From contig JAUIAA010000133.1 in assembly GCA_030425715.1 (NCBI GenBank), positions 1 through 6,221 on the forward strand: a stretch of 6,221 nucleotides of DNA. Direction: 5' to 3'. Of this stretch, positions 4,863 to 6,221 are shown in pieces (within the stretch, counting starts at the first letter, position 1; every line of letters starts with the position of its first letter). The translations under genes were made by a program, and so were the position numbers. The notes under the pieces are model-generated. The model did not search any database. It was not told the origin of the DNA and worked only from the letters and a program-made list of their open reading frames with translations. This DNA is from Bacteroidia bacterium. Lineage in GTDB: Bacteria; Bacteroidota; Bacteroidia; Flavobacteriales; Flavobacteriaceae.

Positions 4863-6221
4863 ATGGCCTTTGATATTGAAATGATTAAGCAGGTTTATGC
4901 TAGAATGACTGATCGTGTAGATGCGGCAAGAAAGATAGTTGGCAAACCCTTGACCTTATCCGAAAAAATATTGTACAACCATTTATGGGATGGAAAAGCG
5001 GAACAGGCTTTTCAAAGAGGAGTAGATTATGTAGACTTCGCTCCAGATAGAATAGCATGTCAAGATGCTACGGCACAAATGGCTTTATTGCAGTTTATGC
5101 AAGCAGGTAAAAAGAAAGTGGCTGTTCCAACTACCGTACATTGTGACCATTTAATTCAAGCAAAAGATGGTGCTGCTGCTGATTTAAAGTTTGCAACAAA
5201 ATCGAGTAAAGAGGTTTTTGACTTTTTATCTTCTGTTTCTAATAAATATGGAATTGGTTTTTGGAAACCAGGTGCGGGAATTATTCACCAAGTGGTATTA
5301 GAAAATTATGCTTTCCCTGGAGGGATGATGATAGGTACGGATTCGCACACTGTAAATGCTGGCGGATTAGGAATGGTTGCTATTGGTGTTGGAGGAGCTG
5401 ATGCAGTAGATGTTATGGCTGGTATGCCTTGGGAATTAAAATTCCCCAAATTAATTGGTGTAAAGTTAACGGGTAAATTATCTGGTTGGACTGCTCCTAA
5501 AGATGTTATTTTAAAAGTAGCGGGTATTTTAACTGTAAAAGGTGGTACTGGTGCTATTGTTGAATATTTTGGTGAAGGAGCCAAGTCAATGTCGGCTACA
5601 GGTAAAGGAACCATTTGTAATATGGGTGCTGAAATAGGAGCTACCACTTCAACTTTTGGTTACGACGCTTCTATGGAGCGTTATTTACGTGCTACAGATA
5701 GAGCAGATGTTGCCGATGAAGCGAATAAAATAGCAGCGTATTTAACAGGAGATGAGGAAGTATATGCAAATCCAGAAGATTATTTTGACCAAGTAATTGA
5801 AATTAATTTAGATGAATTGAAGCCACATATCAATGGTCCTTTTTCACCTGATTTAGCCTCTCAAGCAGGAATGGAATTAAATGAAAAAGCAACCGCTAAT
5901 GGCTGGCCTTTAAATATAGAATGGGGATTGATCGGTTCCTGTACCAATTCTTCTTATGAAGATTTGTCTAGAGCAGCTTCCATTGCAAAACAAGCGGTTG
6001 AAAAAGGTATGGAAGTAAAGGCAGATTTTGGTATCAATCCAGGTTCTGAACAAGTTAGATATACTGCAGAAAGAGATGGGTTATTAGGGACTTTTGAAGA
6101 TTTAGGTGCGAAGATTTTCACCAATGCCTGTGGTCCATGTATTGGGCAATGGGCTCGTTACTCTGACCCAAAGAATGCTCCTAAAAACTCTATCATTCAC
6201 TCGTTTAATAGAAATTTTGCA
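4863..6221 (+). CDS. acnA: Aconitate hydratase, mitochondrial type (3' end outside window)
   Basis: Aconitase isomerises citrate to isocitrate through cis-aconitate in the TCA cycle, using a [4Fe-4S] cluster. The 453 codons present cover about 60% of a roughly 755-residue enzyme and run uninterrupted to the window edge. Cluster ligands are C360 (GSCTNSS), C423 and C426 (NACGPC), with the same 63- and 3-residue spacings as in bovine mitochondrial aconitase. Active-site residues include D95-H96 (VHCDHLI) and D160-S161-H162 (GTDSHT). The sequence from QDATAQMALLQFM through GFWKPGAGIIHQVVLEN is also mitochondrial-like, and AcnB is excluded by domain order. A mitochondrial-like aconitase is established in Bacteroides fragilis, where it is called acnA. 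ATG 4863 fits the family N-terminus. There is no Shine-Dalgarno sequence. The swivelling domain 4 is missing only because the window ends. Confidence 0.95.
   Translation, partial: MAFDIEMIKQVYARMTDRVDAARKIVGKPLTLSEKILYNHLWDGKAEQAFQRGVDYVDFAPDRIACQDATAQMALLQFMQAGKKKVAVPTTVHCDHLIQAKDGAAADLKFATKSSKEVFDFLSSVSNKYGIGFWKPGAGIIHQVVLENYAFPGGMMIGTDSHTVNAGGLGMVAIGVGGADAVDVMAGMPWELKFPKLIGVKLTGKLSGWTAPKDVILKVAGILTVKGGTGAIVEYFGEGAKSMSATGKGTICNMGAEIGATTSTFGYDASMERYLRATDRADVADEANKIAAYLTGDEEVYANPEDYFDQVIEINLDELKPHINGPFSPDLASQAGMELNEKATANGWPLNIEWGLIGSCTNSSYEDLSRAASIAKQAVEKGMEVKADFGINPGSEQVRYTAERDGLLGTFEDLGAKIFTNACGPCIGQWARYSDPKNAPKNSIIHSFNRNFA

Noticed and set aside
5306..5647. Minus-strand open frame of 113 codons
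   Set aside because: It is opposite the clearly conserved aconitase frame and has Pro/Ile-rich composition without family resemblance.

Overview
The window looks like chromosomal core sequence from a member of the Bacteroidetes, most likely a flavobacterium. The reasons are low GC content, start codons without a clear Shine-Dalgarno sequence, promoters of the TTTG / TAnnTTTG type, a DUF4290 gene next to murA, a DnaJ with a reduced zinc finger, and a mitochondrial-type aconitase. Every protein-coding gene is on the + strand. There is no CRISPR array, prophage or insertion sequence.

Layout: (1) 2-175, the last 57 codons of a UvrD/PcrA-type helicase. (2) 179-2212, a promoter followed by a DUF4290 gene and murA, nine bases apart and probably one transcript. 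MurA makes the first committed peptidoglycan precursor and carries Asp where most bacteria have the fosfomycin-target Cys. (3) 2228-4007, a palindrome, a sigma-54-like promoter and the grpE-dnaJ pair, the two co-chaperones of DnaK; dnaK itself is not here. (4) 4008-4347, a noncoding stretch with two tandem units. Each has a 5' hairpin, an identical 25-nt block and a Rho-independent terminator, and they look like a pair of related small RNAs. (5) 4348-4676, the RNase P RNA gene rnpB with its own promoter. (6) 4677-4862, an AT-rich intergenic region with a promoter. (7) 4863 to the window end, the first 453 codons of a mitochondrial-type aconitase (TCA cycle), cut by the window edge.

The strongest candidates for something not yet described are the tandem small RNAs between dnaJ and rnpB. 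Their 25-nt core is unchanged between copies, while their 5' stems differ in sequence but both remain perfectly paired. Next come the sigma-54-like promoter and adjoining palindrome ahead of grpE-dnaJ, and an internal duplication in the DUF4290 protein. The remaining genes are ordinary housekeeping genes with clade-specific variations.
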